From positions 1 to 34,835 of the forward strand of contig JANSWP010000077.1 of assembly GCA_024743405.1 (NCBI GenBank): a stretch of 34,835 nt of DNA. The letters run 5' to 3'. A program made the translations under genes and the position numbers. Under the pieces are notes generated by a model. It ran no database searches, was not told the origin of the DNA, and saw nothing but the letters and a program-made list of their open reading frames with translations. Numbering within the stretch: position 1 is the stretch's first letter; each line of letters starts with the position of its first letter. The stretch comes from Bacteroidota bacterium (GTDB taxonomy: Bacteria; Bacteroidota; Bacteroidia; Chitinophagales; Saprospiraceae). This document shows positions 8,235-17,211 of the stretch, in pieces.

Positions 8235-9902
8235 CTAATTTGAAATCACGAGGATTTTTGTACCTAAGTGTTCTATTTTTAAGTAGTAAACGCCTCTATT
8301 TAGATTCGAGACATCAATATAATTATCTCCTCCTATAAGTTGTACTCTTTTAACGACTCTACCTAAAACATCATGAAAGTTTAAATCTGTATGGCTGGCT
8401 TTTTCAATATGAATATAAAGATCTCCAGTTGTAGGATTGGGGTAAATATTAAATTTTCCTACAGGCAATGGTTCTTTTACTGGCAAAAATAGATCGCAAA
8501 ATGTTGTATCGGGTAAGAGTTCGATATATCCTTTTGGACTTAAGTCTTTGTCGGTAAAAGCTGAATATTCCATAGGATATCTATCCAATTGAAAAGTAAA
8601 ATTATCACTTAACGCCAATTCGGTTCCTTGTTCTACGGGGAAACCATTTCTTATTGGGACTCGATACTCCCAAACCAATTCATCTGTAGAGGTTAATTCA
8701 AATGAAAAGCCCTGTCTTGCGGCACACATAATAACATGCCCGTTTCCTATGACTTGAATACTCGAGGCAGCTGTAGAATGATTTTTACTTACATCAGGAT
8801 GTGAGATCGTTTTCGTAAAGTCTTCGGGTAAAAATAAACCGTCATTTTGGGCATAAGATTGTTCTCCCGCATTCCACTCTGGTGCTAATATTTGACCATA
8901 AGAAATGCCATTATCAATGACATTATTAAATAAAACCACTTTTCCATAATGCTCATAATCGGGATTCACAAAATCATCTATCCACTGGGCATCATGTTGA
9001 TAAAAAAGTTTTCGATCTTCCGTTTCTCCTGATTTATACGCTTTTGGATTCCCCCAACGATATAACAAATTACCTCCCTTTCCACTATTTCCCCCTGAAT
9101 TACTTGTAGCTTCATCGGTATTCGTACTATGATCAATTATCCAAAATTCATTAAAGTTACGAACACTCAATAATACTTGATCCTTTTCAAAATGATAATC
9201 AAGCGCATTAGAATGCATCCAATCTTGACGACCGAGAGAATATTCATGATAATTTATATCTATCAATTCAGGATGTTCGCTCACATTGCCATAATTAGCT
9301 TTGGTAGAATCATAATCTTGAATCAAATGATCCCAAGCGTGCCATTCCCACACTGTACTATCTGTTATAGGATCGACCTCTAATATATAGTCTGTCCATA
9401 TTTCTCTTTGTGGGTTCGTCAACGTATCAAATCCATTTTCAACAATTTCCTGTAAGTTTTTTTTCTCCCATGCAAGCATTAATATATTTCCATTATTCAA
9501 AAAATGAACATCGTGATGAAGTCTGTTTAATGAATCTGCTAATACAAAAGTCCAGAGCACGTCATTCTCCCAACTAACTAATTCGACAATGCCTCCTGCA
9601 CCTCCTGCACCAAAAGAGGGAGATGAAAAAAAAGAAGGATTTATTTTAGCTCTCAACAAATTACCATCATCAAGTAAGTAAGCCACTTTTCCTGGCCGGC
9701 TAGCAGGATCATCACTCCAACTATGAACTATTTCACCGCAGTTATTCAAAAGGAATACAGTAGATTGGCGTTCTGGATAAATGAGGTTATATCCATTTTC
9801 GGTAAGTTCTGATTCAATGGATATTAGCCCTACCGTATTTTGTGCCCTTAATAAAAAAGGAATAAAAGCTAAGAATAGAATAGTAAGTAAGTTCTTGGAC
9901 AG
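8235..9902 (-). CDS. T9SS-exported arylsulfotransferase-like protein, 5' end disrupted by a repeat element
   Basis: The protein belongs to the ASST (aryl sulfotransferase) superfamily, six-bladed propellers that move sulfate between phenols. Family-like active-site motifs appear in order: HHDVH, DWMHSNALDY, LLSVRNFNEFWIID and FYQHDAQWI, giving His, His, Arg and His candidates. A T9SS sorting domain closes the protein (FNIYPNPTTGDLYIHI ... GVYYLKI). The signal peptide is recognisable as KNLLTILFLAFIPFLLRAQ, but no ATG precedes it. The MITE at 9888-10102 ends within the first codons. The only nearby near-start is CTG at 9902, which is used here as the end coordinate. The open frame continues to an ATG at 10358, but that extension runs through two repeats and the terminator of the upstream operon and is not protein-like. 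The gene may be poorly expressed or a recent 5'-damaged pseudogene. Confidence 0.75.
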   Translation of the reverse strand: MSKNLLTILFLAFIPFLLRAQNTVGLISIESELTENGYNLIYPERQSTVFLLNNCGEIVHSWSDDPASRPGKVAYLLDDGNLLRAKINPSFFSSPSFGAGGAGGIVELVSWENDVLWTFVLADSLNRLHHDVHFLNNGNILMLAWEKKNLQEIVENGFDTLTNPQREIWTDYILEVDPITDSTVWEWHAWDHLIQDYDSTKANYGNVSEHPELIDINYHEYSLGRQDWMHSNALDYHFEKDQVLLSVRNFNEFWIIDHSTNTDEATSNSGGNSGKGGNLLYRWGNPKAYKSGETEDRKLFYQHDAQWIDDFVNPDYEHYGKVVLFNNVIDNGISYGQILAPEWNAGEQSYAQNDGLFLPEDFTKTISHPDVSKNHSTAASSIQVIGNGHVIMCAARQGFSFELTSTDELVWEYRVPIRNGFPVEQGTELALSDNFTFQLDRYPMEYSAFTDKDLSPKGYIELLPDTTFCDLFLPVKEPLPVGKFNIYPNPTTGDLYIHIEKASHTDLNFHDVLGRVVKRVQLIGGDNYIDVSNLNRGVYYLKIEHLGTKILVISN

Positions 9903-10102
9903 AATTAAGTTGCACTTAAATACTGCAACATCGCGCCAAAGGGCCCCGTTGCAGTAGAGGAGGCTTGGAGGGGAGTACAATTTAAAAACCTGAATAATCA
10001 GCTTTTTAAATTGGACTCCCCTCCAAAACCACCATTTACTGGAGCGAGCCGCTTTGCGGCAATGCTCCAGTAATCTATAACTTGATTTTGTCCAAGCTCT
10101 TA
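9888..10102. mobile_element. MITE-like element, intact copy (215 bp)
   Basis: Terminal inverted repeats TAAGTTCTTGGACAGAATT (left) and AATTTTGTCCAAG-type (right, AACTTGATTTTGTCCAAGC) bound the element; each is ~23 bp with a few mismatches. Inside are three successive hairpins: ACTGCAA/TTGCAGT near the left end (~9921-9955), a long central inverted repeat starting TTGGAGGGGAG (9965-10023), and CTGGAGC/GCTCCAG (10038-10072) with CCGC-TTT-GCGG at its tip. A second copy, inverted, lies at 34390-34720. No transposase is encoded, so it would be mobilised in trans. Its left end lies inside the arylsulfotransferase signal-peptide codons. Confidence 0.85.
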
Positions 10103-10253
10103 CCTGAACCTGTATAATCGACACTTTAAATGAGGCTATTTTTGAGATAATCGAGGCTAAAAATATTTGAGTGTCAGCCTTGCTGAAATATTTTTTAACC
10201 CAGAGAATCGCAAAAAGTGTCCATTCAGTTTGTCGATTATTTGTGTTCAGGTA
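10101..10253. repeat. Second palindromic element abutting the MITE
   Basis: The ends TACCTGAAC (10101-10109) and GTTCAGGTA (10245-10253) are perfect inverted copies. The similarity continues inward (ATAATCGACA on both arms, then AGTGTC/GACACT-type segments), giving arms of about 45 bp with mismatches. It starts exactly where the MITE ends, so one element probably inserted at the edge of the other. It has no credible coding content. Confidence 0.65.
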
Positions 10254-10326
10254 CTTTAAATAATAGGAAAGTGGTCTTGCTTTATTGGTCATCGCTATTT
10301 TTTTCAGTAAATCGTGCCCTAAAAAA

Positions 10327-10361
10327 AAAATGGTGGTAAACTTATCGTTCACCACCATTTT
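10327..10361 (-). terminator. Terminator of the susCD operon
   Basis: Read on the minus strand, AAAATGGTGGT and ACCACCATTTT form an 11-bp stem around a 13-nt loop. It is followed by a run of more than six T and lies about 50 nt after the stop of the last operon gene at 10409. It also shows that the apparent ATG at 10358 for the next gene sits inside a terminator. Confidence 0.85.
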
Positions 10362-10408
10362 CTAATATTAAGAAAGATAAGAATTATCTAATCTTGAACT
10401 CAAACAGA

Positions 10409-11293
10409 TTATAATCTCAAGCCACTTGGCCAATTTGTTCCATCTGTTCTTGTTAATTTAACATTTCCACTTTCGCCATAGTCATTTTCCCAGCTAAAGT
10501 TCAAATCAGCTCCATCAACAGATAAAGAGTTGAATTTGTAAGCTTCATCCCATTGGCTTTTTCCAATAAATGAAAGAACACCACAAATCTCGCTTACTTG
10601 AACAGTTCCAGCATCGGCACCATTAGGAAGACCACCTTGATCAGTAGTCCCGTAACCAGCATAATAAGCTCCAAAAGATGGATCTTCAAACTCCATACCT
10701 GAAGTAGGTTCAACCGAGTATACTTTGAATTTTCCACCACCGGTATCTTCCATCCGAACAGTACCAACATAAGGATCTGGAGATGCAAAAACACCTGTAG
10801 CAGTTGTAACCGCATCAAAAGTTCCTGTTAGCTGTCCAGGACAAGAAACGTCAAATTTCACAGTACGACCTGAACTATATGTGCCTGAACTAGTTACAAC
10901 ATTAGATACAGAATAAACAATATTGTCACCAGGTGCTAAATCTTCAGCAGCTACTCCAGATCCAACAAGTGCTTCTTCTAAAGAAAAATTAAAAGAGGCA
11001 GGGAATGAAGTAACTACAGTTTCCTCAATTGCAGCACCTCCGTTAACACTTTTACTCAATGTAACAGAAGAAATTGCATCACCAAATTCATGGTTTGCTA
11101 GGTCAAAAACAACAGCTTTTGCAGCCGCATCTCCTAGGTTAAAGAAACCATCCACATTTGTAATATTAATTACTCCTCCTCTAATGTCAGTAATTTCGGC
11201 AAAAGGGTTTTTATCCTCGTCTTTAGTACAAGAAGAAATAGTTAACCCACCGATAAGAAGGAAACATAGATAATATAAAATATTTTTTTTCAT
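10409..11293 (-). CDS. Outer-membrane lipoprotein encoded in a SusCD operon
   Basis: This is a 294-residue protein with a lipoprotein signal (MKKNILYYL...LTISSC, Cys22), followed by the acidic TKDEDKNP stretch typical of surface-exported Bacteroidota lipoproteins. The remainder is beta-rich: residues ~35-150 look like an Ig-like or SusE-type domain, and ~150-294 form a second beta domain with repeated SGxMxFEDPSFGAYY and DLNFSWENDYGESG segments. The position after susC and susD suggests a surface glycan- or ligand-binding partner (SusE/F-like position); this is inferred from context, not a recognised family. It is the last gene of the operon, followed by a strong terminator. Confidence 0.75.
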   Translation of the reverse strand: MKKNILYYLCFLLIGGLTISSCTKDEDKNPFAEITDIRGGVINITNVDGFFNLGDAAAKAVVFDLANHEFGDAISSVTLSKSVNGGAAIEETVVTSFPASFNFSLEEALVGSGVAAEDLAPGDNIVYSVSNVVTSSGTYSSGRTVKFDVSCPGQLTGTFDAVTTATGVFASPDPYVGTVRMEDTGGGKFKVYSVEPTSGMEFEDPSFGAYYAGYGTTDQGGLPNGADAGTVQVSEICGVLSFIGKSQWDEAYKFNSLSVDGADLNFSWENDYGESGNVKLTRTDGTNWPSGLRL

Positions 11294-11298
11294 GTTAT

Positions 11299-11988
11299 TT
11301 ATTTTTGAAAATTATTCATGAAGAGAACTAACTCTCTTAAACTTTCTCTGTCTTTAAAATTAACCTTGTTTTTGGCTAAATACCTTCTAGCCGAAGTATA
11401 TTCTCCTAAAACTTCTCTTGCAGCTTTCTGCTTTTTGGGTATCTCTATCAATCTTCCCCGATTGTCCAGTAGATAAAACAGTTCTTTCACTACTGCTTTT
11501 TCATCCCTAGTTCCTGCATCCAATGCAGCAACATAATTAGGTTTTATTTTTTCAGCGTAGTGTTTTACAAATAACTGGTATTTACCTTTTACTGCGACTT
11601 CAAAAATAGTAGGATTTACCTCTTTGCCTATCTTTCGTATACGAAACTCATATTCAGGTCCAATAACCTTTTTTAATATGAACCCATGAGTTTTTGCACT
11701 CAAAGGGACCGCATAAATAGCATTTCCTACAGAAACATTCAATTCTTGATTAAGAATATCATATTTGATAGGGAAGTTCTCATTAGAGGTCTTTCCGTCA
11801 ATAAACAACAGATGTCCTTCTAACCATTCTTGATTGAAAAATACCCTTTTTATTTCCGTTCTAGTTCTCAAATCATACGTCTCTACTGCTTCAGTAGGGT
11901 ACAAATCGGCCATAACTGCTTGTTGCTTTGTATTTCTTTGAGCAGTAAGCAGTATAGGGAGAAACAAAACGAAAAAAAGAGATTTCAT
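11299..11988 (-). CDS. Small secreted protein of unknown function in the susCD operon
   Basis: This protein is not recognised. The preferred start is the ATG at 11988 (229 residues), giving a clean signal peptide MKSLFFVLFLPILLTAQ; a TTG six codons upstream is the alternative. The mature part is beta-rich to ~150 (KRVFFNQEWLEGHLLFIDGK, SVGNAIYAVPLSAKTHGF). It ends in a basic helical tail with many Lys and Arg (KKQKAAREVLGEYTSARRYLAKNKVNFKDRESLREL). No lipobox, catalytic motif or T9SS tail is seen. It is placed between susD (81 nt gap from this start) and the lipoprotein (5 nt gap), so it is surely co-transcribed. A periplasmic or outer-membrane accessory role for the transporter is inference. 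Confidence 0.7.
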   Translation of the reverse strand: MKSLFFVLFLPILLTAQRNTKQQAVMADLYPTEAVETYDLRTRTEIKRVFFNQEWLEGHLLFIDGKTSNENFPIKYDILNQELNVSVGNAIYAVPLSAKTHGFILKKVIGPEYEFRIRKIGKEVNPTIFEVAVKGKYQLFVKHYAEKIKPNYVAALDAGTRDEKAVVKELFYLLDNRGRLIEIPKKQKAAREVLGEYTSARRYLAKNKVNFKDRESLRELVLFMNNFQK

Positions 11989-12069
11989 AAAGGATAATTT
12001 ATCCAAACTTAAATATGAGATTGCTAAATAGCTTAACTATCTAGCAATCCCACTATTGAGAATTAATGC

Positions 12070-13458
12070 CTATTCAAATGCCCAAACTGGATTATCTAAC
12101 AACCCACCACCTTGACGGTCACGAGCAGCTTGTACATTTACAGCATTTGTTTGAGTCTCACTTTCTACGTACAAGTATCTTTGAGGAACAATACCAGATG
12201 GATCAAAACCAGGAGAAGCATCTGGATCTGGAGTCAATGCAGGAACGCCTGTACGACGGTAATTGCACCATACCTGAATAAAGGAATGACCAAAGTAACC
12301 GTAATAAGCTTCTTCCATGATTTTCGTAACTTGCTCATCAACAGAACCAGAAACGCTACCATTAGCAGCTACATAATCTGCATAGTCATCAGCAGCAACT
12401 TCATTTAATTCCATACTAGCAGTAATGGCTTCTGCCAATGTAGCACTAGCATCGCCACCTGTACGAGCAATTGCTTCTGCTTCGATAAATTTAACCTCAG
12501 CATAAGAAATTAATGGAACTGGCGCATTATTACGTCCCCAAATAAGATTACTATTTGGACTATTGTAGTATATCCAAGCACCTGGTGCTCCTTCCATATA
12601 TTTAGAAATCCGTGGATCATTTCTGTCCGTCATTGCTTGAGCAAAACGGTCATCAATGCCTAAAGTACCTGGACGGTCAACACCAAATTTAGCCAATGGC
12701 CAGTTATCTGTTTGAGCAGTACCAAAATTGAAAACTGGTTGACCAGCAGCAGATGTAAAGGCATTAGCAATAGCGCTTAATGCATCGTTTGAAGCTTTAT
12801 CACCAATTCTTTTAGATAATTGCATACTATAACGAGCTTTTAAAGCATTCGCAGTAGCAATCCAAGCAGCAGCGTCACCACTAAAGATTAAGTCACCACT
12901 AACATAACCAGTAGAACTAGCTAAGTCCGCAATTCCTTGATCCAACAAAGATAAAACACCAGCATATATTTGCTCTTGTGAATCATAAGCAGGTTTCAAA
13001 TTATCTACACCCTGTAATGCTTCACTAAAAGGAATCTCTCCAAACATAGAGGTAGCAATTCCATACTCATTTGCCATAATAATTTTAGCAACACCACTAT
13101 AAAAAGTAGCTCCATCTCTAGTTGCTTGATCAATTAATACTTGGCAACTTTTCAAAGACCCAGCGTATAAACCGGTTCTCCAGTAATTATTCATAGCATC
13201 TTCACCTAGAACATAATCGTTGTACTGTAATTGCTGAGCATCAACACCCACAAATTGTTGGGTAATAATACCTGCAACTCTAGCAGGATTTGTGCCTTGA
13301 TTGTAAGCCGCTTGCCCCAAAATTTCAGGCAACATTAAAGACATGGCAACCTCGGTCAACCGAGTAGGATCAGCGTTAATTTCTTCTAAACTCTTCTCGC
13401 AAGAAGTGAAAAATAGTACGCCTGCCATTACGAAAACTATATATTGAAATATTTTCAT
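12070..13458 (-). CDS. SusD/RagB-family nutrient-binding lipoprotein (SusD_2-like)
   Basis: This is the surface lid lipoprotein that pairs with the SusC channel and captures substrate. From the ATG at 13458 it has 462 residues. The start is chosen because it gives a proper lipoprotein signal MKIFQYIVFVMAG...FFTSC (Cys20); an ATG at 13515 would add a charged, non-signal extension. EKSLEEINADPTRL after the Cys is the usual start of the SusD_2/SusD-like_2 group. Helical TPR-like segments (YAGSLKSCQVLIDQATRDG; ALKARYSMQLSKRIGDKASN) and the C-terminal NPVWAFE also fit. The substrate cannot be read from the sequence. It lies 87 nt downstream of susC in the same operon. Confidence 0.93.
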   Translation of the reverse strand: MKIFQYIVFVMAGVLFFTSCEKSLEEINADPTRLTEVAMSLMLPEILGQAAYNQGTNPARVAGIITQQFVGVDAQQLQYNDYVLGEDAMNNYWRTGLYAGSLKSCQVLIDQATRDGATFYSGVAKIIMANEYGIATSMFGEIPFSEALQGVDNLKPAYDSQEQIYAGVLSLLDQGIADLASSTGYVSGDLIFSGDAAAWIATANALKARYSMQLSKRIGDKASNDALSAIANAFTSAAGQPVFNFGTAQTDNWPLAKFGVDRPGTLGIDDRFAQAMTDRNDPRISKYMEGAPGAWIYYNSPNSNLIWGRNNAPVPLISYAEVKFIEAEAIARTGGDASATLAEAITASMELNEVAADDYADYVAANGSVSGSVDEQVTKIMEEAYYGYFGHSFIQVWCNYRRTGVPALTPDPDASPGFDPSGIVPQRYLYVESETQTNAVNVQAARDRQGGGLLDNPVWAFE

Positions 13459-13545
13459 ATCTATTACTTTATGATTAATATAGAATAACTTTTTATAATA
13501 AAAATGCTTTGGCATACTGCATTTCTATTATTAAAAATAGAATGA

Positions 13546-16500
13546 TTAGAAAGTTAATTTCACAGTTGCACTATAACTCTTAGTGTTTGGCATATTGAAA
13601 TAATCCAAACCATAACCATTAGATGCTCCTGTTAAATTAGTTTCTGGGTCAATACCTGGATAATCAGTATTCAACCACAAGTTTCTACCTGTTAAAGAGA
13701 TATTAACACCTTCTATGAAAGATCCTTCTAACATAGATTTTGGTAAAGCATAAGCAATTGTCAACTCTCTTAACCGGATCCAAGAAGTATCATAAATATT
13801 CATTTCAGTGATTCCACCAAAACCGTAACGTACTCTATAATAGCTACCTAAACCATCTGCAGCATTTGCTAAAGCGACAGGAGTAGCATTTGTTGTATAA
13901 ACTGGCTCAGCAGCTGTTCCAGTATTCTGAACACCTGGGAAGACAACTACCTCATTTCGCTCATCAGCAGATTGCTGAGAAGTACCAAAATAGTTGATAA
14001 TACCACAGGTACCACACCACATATCACCACCTTGACGAATATCAATCAATGCAGAAACAGATACACCTTTATAAGTGAAAGAATTTCTTAAACCTGCAGT
14101 CCAATCTGGATTAGGGTCACCTAATACTTTCTTAGTTGGGTCTTGTAAAGGCCATCCGTCTGAACCAACAATTACGTCACCATTAGGTGATCTTTGGAAA
14201 CCATTACCATAAATAGAGCTAAAAGGTTTACCAGGTACAACATCCACAGAAGTAGAAGTAAATCCGTTCAATCCAATATCTTCAATACCTTCTGCCAATT
14301 CAACGACATCACTTTCAATTTGAGTAAAGTTCAAGTCGATATCCCAACTAAAGTCAGTCGTTTTAACAGGTGTTGCATTAGCTGTAATTTCCCATCCTTT
14401 GTTAGTTACAGATGCCGCATTTTGTACAGCATTAGTAAATCCAGTAGAAGCAGGTAATTGAACAGCAATGATCAAATCTTCAGATTTAGAATCGAAGTAG
14501 TTAACATCTAATCCTAAACGACCTTTCAAGAATTTGAATTCAGCACCTACCTCCCATGTGGTTGTTTTTTCAGGAGTCAATGCGCTGTTTCCTAATTGAA
14601 TATCTCTTTCGAATGCATTTGTACCAAAAGCAGGGAATTGGTTAGTTGTGATGAAACCATCACCACCATTCACAGCTGCATTAAAGTAGTTTGAAGTAGC
14701 AAATGTGAAGGCATCTCCACCATCGTTACCTACTTTACCATAAGAAGCACGTAGTTTCGCATAATTCAAAACGTTGGTATTCATTTGTAAAGCTTCCGTA
14801 ATTGCAAAACCTAAAGAAGCAGAGTAAGATTGGAATTGATTATTATCTTCTGGCAAGATTGAAGACCAATCATTACGTCCAGTCAAATTTAAGAACAAGT
14901 AATCTCCATAGTTTAAGTCAAGTGTTCCGAAAAGACCATATAATCTCTTACGATTAATAGTTTCGTAAGTAACTATATCCGTAGCATTACTAATATGATA
15001 GAAATTAGAAGCAGATAAAGTCGTTCCATTAGAACCTTGACGACGGAATTCTCTATCGAACACATTGTAACCAACTGCTGCATTAAAGCTAAGATCATCA
15101 GAGATACCTTTGTTCATAGAAAGAACCAAATCAGAGTTCAAGTCTTTACTGTTGATTGTAGATTGAGTAACTTGACCAAAATCATTACGACTTGGGTTAA
15201 TATCAATTGCTCCATGACGCTCGTCAGTAAAGTGATCAACACCCAATTTGTAAGAAATTGCCATCCAATCTAACAAATCATATTTCAAACCGAAATTACC
15301 AATAACACGATTCACATTATCAGTAGAAGGGTTTTTATTAACCGTCCAATAAGGATTGTCATAAACTCCATTACGGTAAGATCGCTGATTACCATTGAAA
15401 GATTCATATGTATTTACATCATCAGCTGCGTCTTGACCTTCTTTACCATTACCATTATCAAAAGTTGGAGTCGTACGCAATAATCCTAACATTACTCCTT
15501 TAATGTTAGAACCTCTTTGGATTCTATCTCCTCCAGAGTTAATGTAATTAGCACCCATAGATGCTGTTAATTTGTCAGAAATATCGGTCTCCAAATTCAA
15601 ACGGAAAGAATTACGTTGGAAAGAAGAGTTAGGAACGATACCCTCACTCTCTAAACGACCTGCTGAGATGAAATAACGCAACTGATCCGTTCCGCCTGCA
15701 ATAGACGCGTTCAAATCATACGTAGTTCCCGTATCAAAGAAAGTATATGGATCATATGCCCGCGCAGGTACACCATTACCAGTACCTTTTGGTACTAAAA
15801 ATCCATTGTTGTCGAAAATGAAGTTACCTTCATTATCAAAAAATGCAGCTCCTGGAGCATTTGGATGAGTTGGATCAGTTGAAAATTCTAAATCAGCAAT
15901 AGCTGGTCCCCAGCTAAAACCATCAGAAGTTTCTGGTCCTCTATAAATACCACCTGGACGACCTTGCGCGTAGGTATCTTGTCTATCAAGAAGCTGACTT
16001 ACTTTATCCATTGCATAACTTGCAGAAATGCTTACTCTTGGCTTACCAGACTCACCTCTTTTTGTAGTGATAATTACAGCACCATTTGCTGCACGTACAC
16101 CATAAAGTGCAGTTGCAGAAGGTCCTTTCAGTACAGTAATAGATGCAATGTCATTAGGGTTGATATCAATAGCTCTATTTGAGTTATCAGTATCACCTAC
16201 AGTGTCACCATTATTGTAAGACTGTGAATTATTAATAGGCACACCATCAACCACAAAAAGTGGATCATTTGTACCAGAAATAGAGGTATTACCACGAATA
16301 CGGATATTGGAAGATGCCCCTGGAGAACCAGAAGAACTAACGACAGAAACCCCAGCAATTTTGGAGCTCAATGCATTTACTAAGTTTACCTCTTTTGAGT
16401 TTACAACCTCATCAGGGTCAACGTTTTGAACTGCATAACCCAAAGTTCGTTTGTTGGCTTCTAGACCAACGGCTGTTACAACAACCTCTCCGAGCAAAAC

Positions 16501-16788
16501 ACCTTCTTCAAGTGTTACATCAATAACATTGGAAGCTCCAAGAGCGATTTCTTGTTGAGCAAACCCTGTATAACCTACTACTAAGGTGGTACCACCTTCT
16601 GGAACAGTTATGGAATATTTACCATCAATGTCAGTTACAGTACCCGTAGAAGTGCCTTTGACTAAAATACTGGCACCAATGAGTGGCTCACCATTATTGT
16701 CAGCGACAAGTCCACTTACAGTCCTTTGAGCTACCATATAGGATAGACCAAAGCACATTAGAAACAATACAAATGAGAGTTTTTTCAT
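13546..16788 (-). CDS. SusC/RagA-family TonB-dependent outer-membrane transporter
   Basis: This is a 1080-residue outer-membrane importer powered by TonB-ExbBD. Features in order are a signal peptide (1-20, ...FGLSYMVAQ), a carboxypeptidase-regulatory-like domain (22-95, VSGLVADNNGEPLIGASILV ... GKYSITVP), a TonB-box-like EVVVTAVG (101-108), and a plug domain (~115-245) with the SusC signature SIRIRG-type SSNIRIRGNTS, LFVVDGVPI and ATALYGVRAANGAVIITTKRG. A 22-strand barrel fills the rest and ends in the aromatic motif SYSATVKLTF. It is first in a four-gene operon with susD, a small secreted protein and a lipoprotein. No sulfatase, glycoside hydrolase, protease or anti-sigma gene adjoins it, so the substrate is unassigned. 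Confidence 0.96.
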   Translation of the reverse strand: MKKLSFVLFLMCFGLSYMVAQRTVSGLVADNNGEPLIGASILVKGTSTGTVTDIDGKYSITVPEGGTTLVVGYTGFAQQEIALGASNVIDVTLEEGVLLGEVVVTAVGLEANKRTLGYAVQNVDPDEVVNSKEVNLVNALSSKIAGVSVVSSSGSPGASSNIRIRGNTSISGTNDPLFVVDGVPINNSQSYNNGDTVGDTDNSNRAIDINPNDIASITVLKGPSATALYGVRAANGAVIITTKRGESGKPRVSISASYAMDKVSQLLDRQDTYAQGRPGGIYRGPETSDGFSWGPAIADLEFSTDPTHPNAPGAAFFDNEGNFIFDNNGFLVPKGTGNGVPARAYDPYTFFDTGTTYDLNASIAGGTDQLRYFISAGRLESEGIVPNSSFQRNSFRLNLETDISDKLTASMGANYINSGGDRIQRGSNIKGVMLGLLRTTPTFDNGNGKEGQDAADDVNTYESFNGNQRSYRNGVYDNPYWTVNKNPSTDNVNRVIGNFGLKYDLLDWMAISYKLGVDHFTDERHGAIDINPSRNDFGQVTQSTINSKDLNSDLVLSMNKGISDDLSFNAAVGYNVFDREFRRQGSNGTTLSASNFYHISNATDIVTYETINRKRLYGLFGTLDLNYGDYLFLNLTGRNDWSSILPEDNNQFQSYSASLGFAITEALQMNTNVLNYAKLRASYGKVGNDGGDAFTFATSNYFNAAVNGGDGFITTNQFPAFGTNAFERDIQLGNSALTPEKTTTWEVGAEFKFLKGRLGLDVNYFDSKSEDLIIAVQLPASTGFTNAVQNAASVTNKGWEITANATPVKTTDFSWDIDLNFTQIESDVVELAEGIEDIGLNGFTSTSVDVVPGKPFSSIYGNGFQRSPNGDVIVGSDGWPLQDPTKKVLGDPNPDWTAGLRNSFTYKGVSVSALIDIRQGGDMWCGTCGIINYFGTSQQSADERNEVVVFPGVQNTGTAAEPVYTTNATPVALANAADGLGSYYRVRYGFGGITEMNIYDTSWIRLRELTIAYALPKSMLEGSFIEGVNISLTGRNLWLNTDYPGIDPETNLTGASNGYGLDYFNMPNTKSYSATVKLTF

Positions 16789-17211
16789 ACTAATTCAAGT
16801 TTTATTAAATTAATAAAAATAAAAATATTTAAACTCCGGATCCTACAAGTAAGCCAATTAGAAATAAAAATACATGTTAGTCAGTTTCAATAAAAAGGTG
16901 TACGTTATTTCATTATTAACTATAGAATCCAAAAAGTTAAAACATACTAATAATAAACAAATTTAGAATATTTCAATAAAAAAAAGTAATATCTTCTTAA
17001 CTTTTACTTAACCCTTTTTTATTAGGTAGTAGCAAATATTAAGAGCTGATAATAACTAATTTTATACAATTTTAGGTTTAAGGAGTTTATCTGGTTTTGA
17101 TGTGGCTTTGTTGCTAAAATCAATAAATTCATCGATAATAATCGATCAAAGAGACTGTCTTGTATAATCGAATTAAAGCGTTTATTCGCTGCCTAACTTC
17201 TTAATAATATC
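16789..17211. other. AT-rich region between pdxJ and the susC operon
   Basis: These 423 bp separate two minus-strand genes and hold the susC promoter and leader. The -7 motif candidate is annotated separately. A duplicated ATCGAT (17131-17146, ATCGAT-AATA-ATCGAT) could be a regulator site. The pdxJ end overlaps a CTTCTTAA/TTAAGAAAG hairpin (17198-17219) without a good U-tract. No gene is seen. Confidence 0.4.
16958..16965 (-). promoter_or_regulatory. Candidate -7 promoter motif for the susC operon
   Basis: The minus strand reads TAAATTTG, an exact TAnnTTTG match, 170 nt before the susC ATG. No TTTG box is seen at the expected -33 position, so the assignment rests on one box and context. Confidence 0.35.

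Noticed and set aside
9903-10358. ATG-started N-terminal extension of the arylsulfotransferase-like gene to 10358
   Set aside because: It translates across the terminator of the susCD operon and two palindromic elements, and the recognisable signal peptide lies after it. It is an accidental open frame.
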